In this document: one piece after another, positions 63,603-64,000 of the stretch | How the letters are laid out: the number at the start of each line of letters is the position of its first letter | How positions within the stretch are numbered: position 1 is the first letter of the stretch | Assembly: GCA_017395045.1 (NCBI GenBank) | Contig: JAFPWG010000013.1 | Coordinates: 62,001 to 126,000, forward strand | Length of the DNA: 64,000 nt | Source: Bacteroidales bacterium | Lineage (GTDB): Bacteria; Bacteroidota; Bacteroidia; Bacteroidales; UBA932 | Direction: 5' to 3' | Notes under the pieces: model-generated | The model's database searches: none | What the model was told of the DNA's origin: nothing | What the model saw: only the letters and a program-made list of their open reading frames with translations | Made by a program: the position numbers and the translations under genes

Positions 63603-64000
63603 ATGGAGACACTATCAAATAAAGTGGCTATCGTGACCGGTGCCGGACGGGGTATGGGTCGCTGTATAGCCGAACTATTCGCCGCTGAAGGGGCGAAAGT
63701 CTATGCCTTTGATTTGCAATTTGCTGAAAATGAGCATATCGCAGTGTTGAGGGGTAATGCCGATCCCGTAGAAAAGATTGTCGTAGATATTTGTGATTTT
63801 GCAGCGGTAAAAGATGCGGTAGTGAAAATAAAGAAACAAGAAGGCCGTATCGACATACTGGTCAACAACGCAGGGCTGATCTCCTACGAAATGATGAGTA
63901 TGATTGACTACGAGCGGTTCCGCAAGATGATTGAGGTGAATGTAGTATCCCTCATCTATCTGATGCAACTTGTGGCCCGCGTGATGCAGCGCCAGCAAAG
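63603..64000 (+). CDS. SDR family oxidoreductase, 3' truncated by window edge
   Basis: Opens at ATG 63603, six bases after the preceding stop, and is open to the last base. VAIVTGAGRGMGRCIAELFA is the cofactor loop, then VVDICDF and IDILVNNAGLISYEMM. The catalytic YxxxK lies beyond the window. A second SDR after the ACP suggests a two-step reduction or dehydration pathway. Related in family to, but not a copy of, the preceding gene. Confidence 0.85.
   Translation, partial: METLSNKVAIVTGAGRGMGRCIAELFAAEGAKVYAFDLQFAENEHIAVLRGNADPVEKIVVDICDFAAVKDAVVKIKKQEGRIDILVNNAGLISYEMMSMIDYERFRKMIEVNVVSLIYLMQLVARVMQRQQ

Overview
The window looks like a chromosomal segment of a fairly GC-rich member of the Bacteroidales (Bacteroidota). 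The main evidence is repeated promoters of the Bacteroidota sigma-factor type (TAnnTTTG, twice with a TTTG about 20 bp upstream), scarce Shine-Dalgarno sequences, an S9 lipoprotein peptidase, and Wza/Wzc/CpsB-type capsule assembly genes. Genus and species cannot be read from the sequence.

Layout. (a) 1-2.65 kb: the 3' part of a secreted pectinesterase, then a REP-associated tyrosine transposase flanked on both sides by palindromic GTAG-type repeats. (b) 2.7-14.5 kb: housekeeping and small operons: gdhA, a WYL regulator with an S9 peptidase, recG, a four-gene cassette (SipW-like S26 peptidase, PqqD/RRE protein, NTP_transf_5 nucleotidyltransferase, ABC exporter), pdxA and rnhA. (c) 14.55-37.3 kb: a long polysaccharide operon behind a canonical promoter. 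It holds export lipoprotein, tyrosine kinase, phosphatase, dTDP-rhamnose genes, flippase, polymerase, six glycosyltransferases including a GT10 fucosyltransferase-like enzyme, gmhA, a WecA-type initiator, an ATP-grasp enzyme and a deacetylase. (d) 37.3-38.35 kb: about 1 kb without a credible gene, full of short tandem and dispersed repeats. (e) 38.35-43.9 kb: ugd, icd, gltA, a CapE/FnlA-type dehydratase and sodB.

(f) 43.9-54.9 kb is a mosaic. GC-rich sugar-nucleotide genes (UDP-glucuronate 4-epimerase-like, GHMP sugar kinase, nucleotidyltransferase) and broken pieces of such genes alternate with AT-rich genes of defence type: a DUF4062 protein with a small partner, AbiH, and a TcmP/three-Cys-motif pair. 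Three separate fragments of the first ~45 codons of rmlA occur here, each upstream of an AT-rich block; one is fused in frame to a piece of the neighbouring sugar kinase. This is the most unusual structure in the window.

(g) 55.3-64 kb: after a terminator, a promoter and a long leader able to form a hairpin, a second polysaccharide operon of clearly lower GC begins (beta-helix protein, flippase, polymerase, GT4, acetyltransferases, an acyl carrier protein and two SDR enzymes) and runs off the right edge.

Together the window describes a cell-surface polysaccharide factory: nucleotide-sugar supply (RmlABCD, Ugd, GlcA epimerase, CapE/FnlA, GmhA), lipid-linked assembly (WecA, glycosyltransferases, Wzx, Wzy), Wza/Wzc export with a PHP phosphatase, and a recombination-scarred stretch where anti-phage genes have accumulated between sugar genes.
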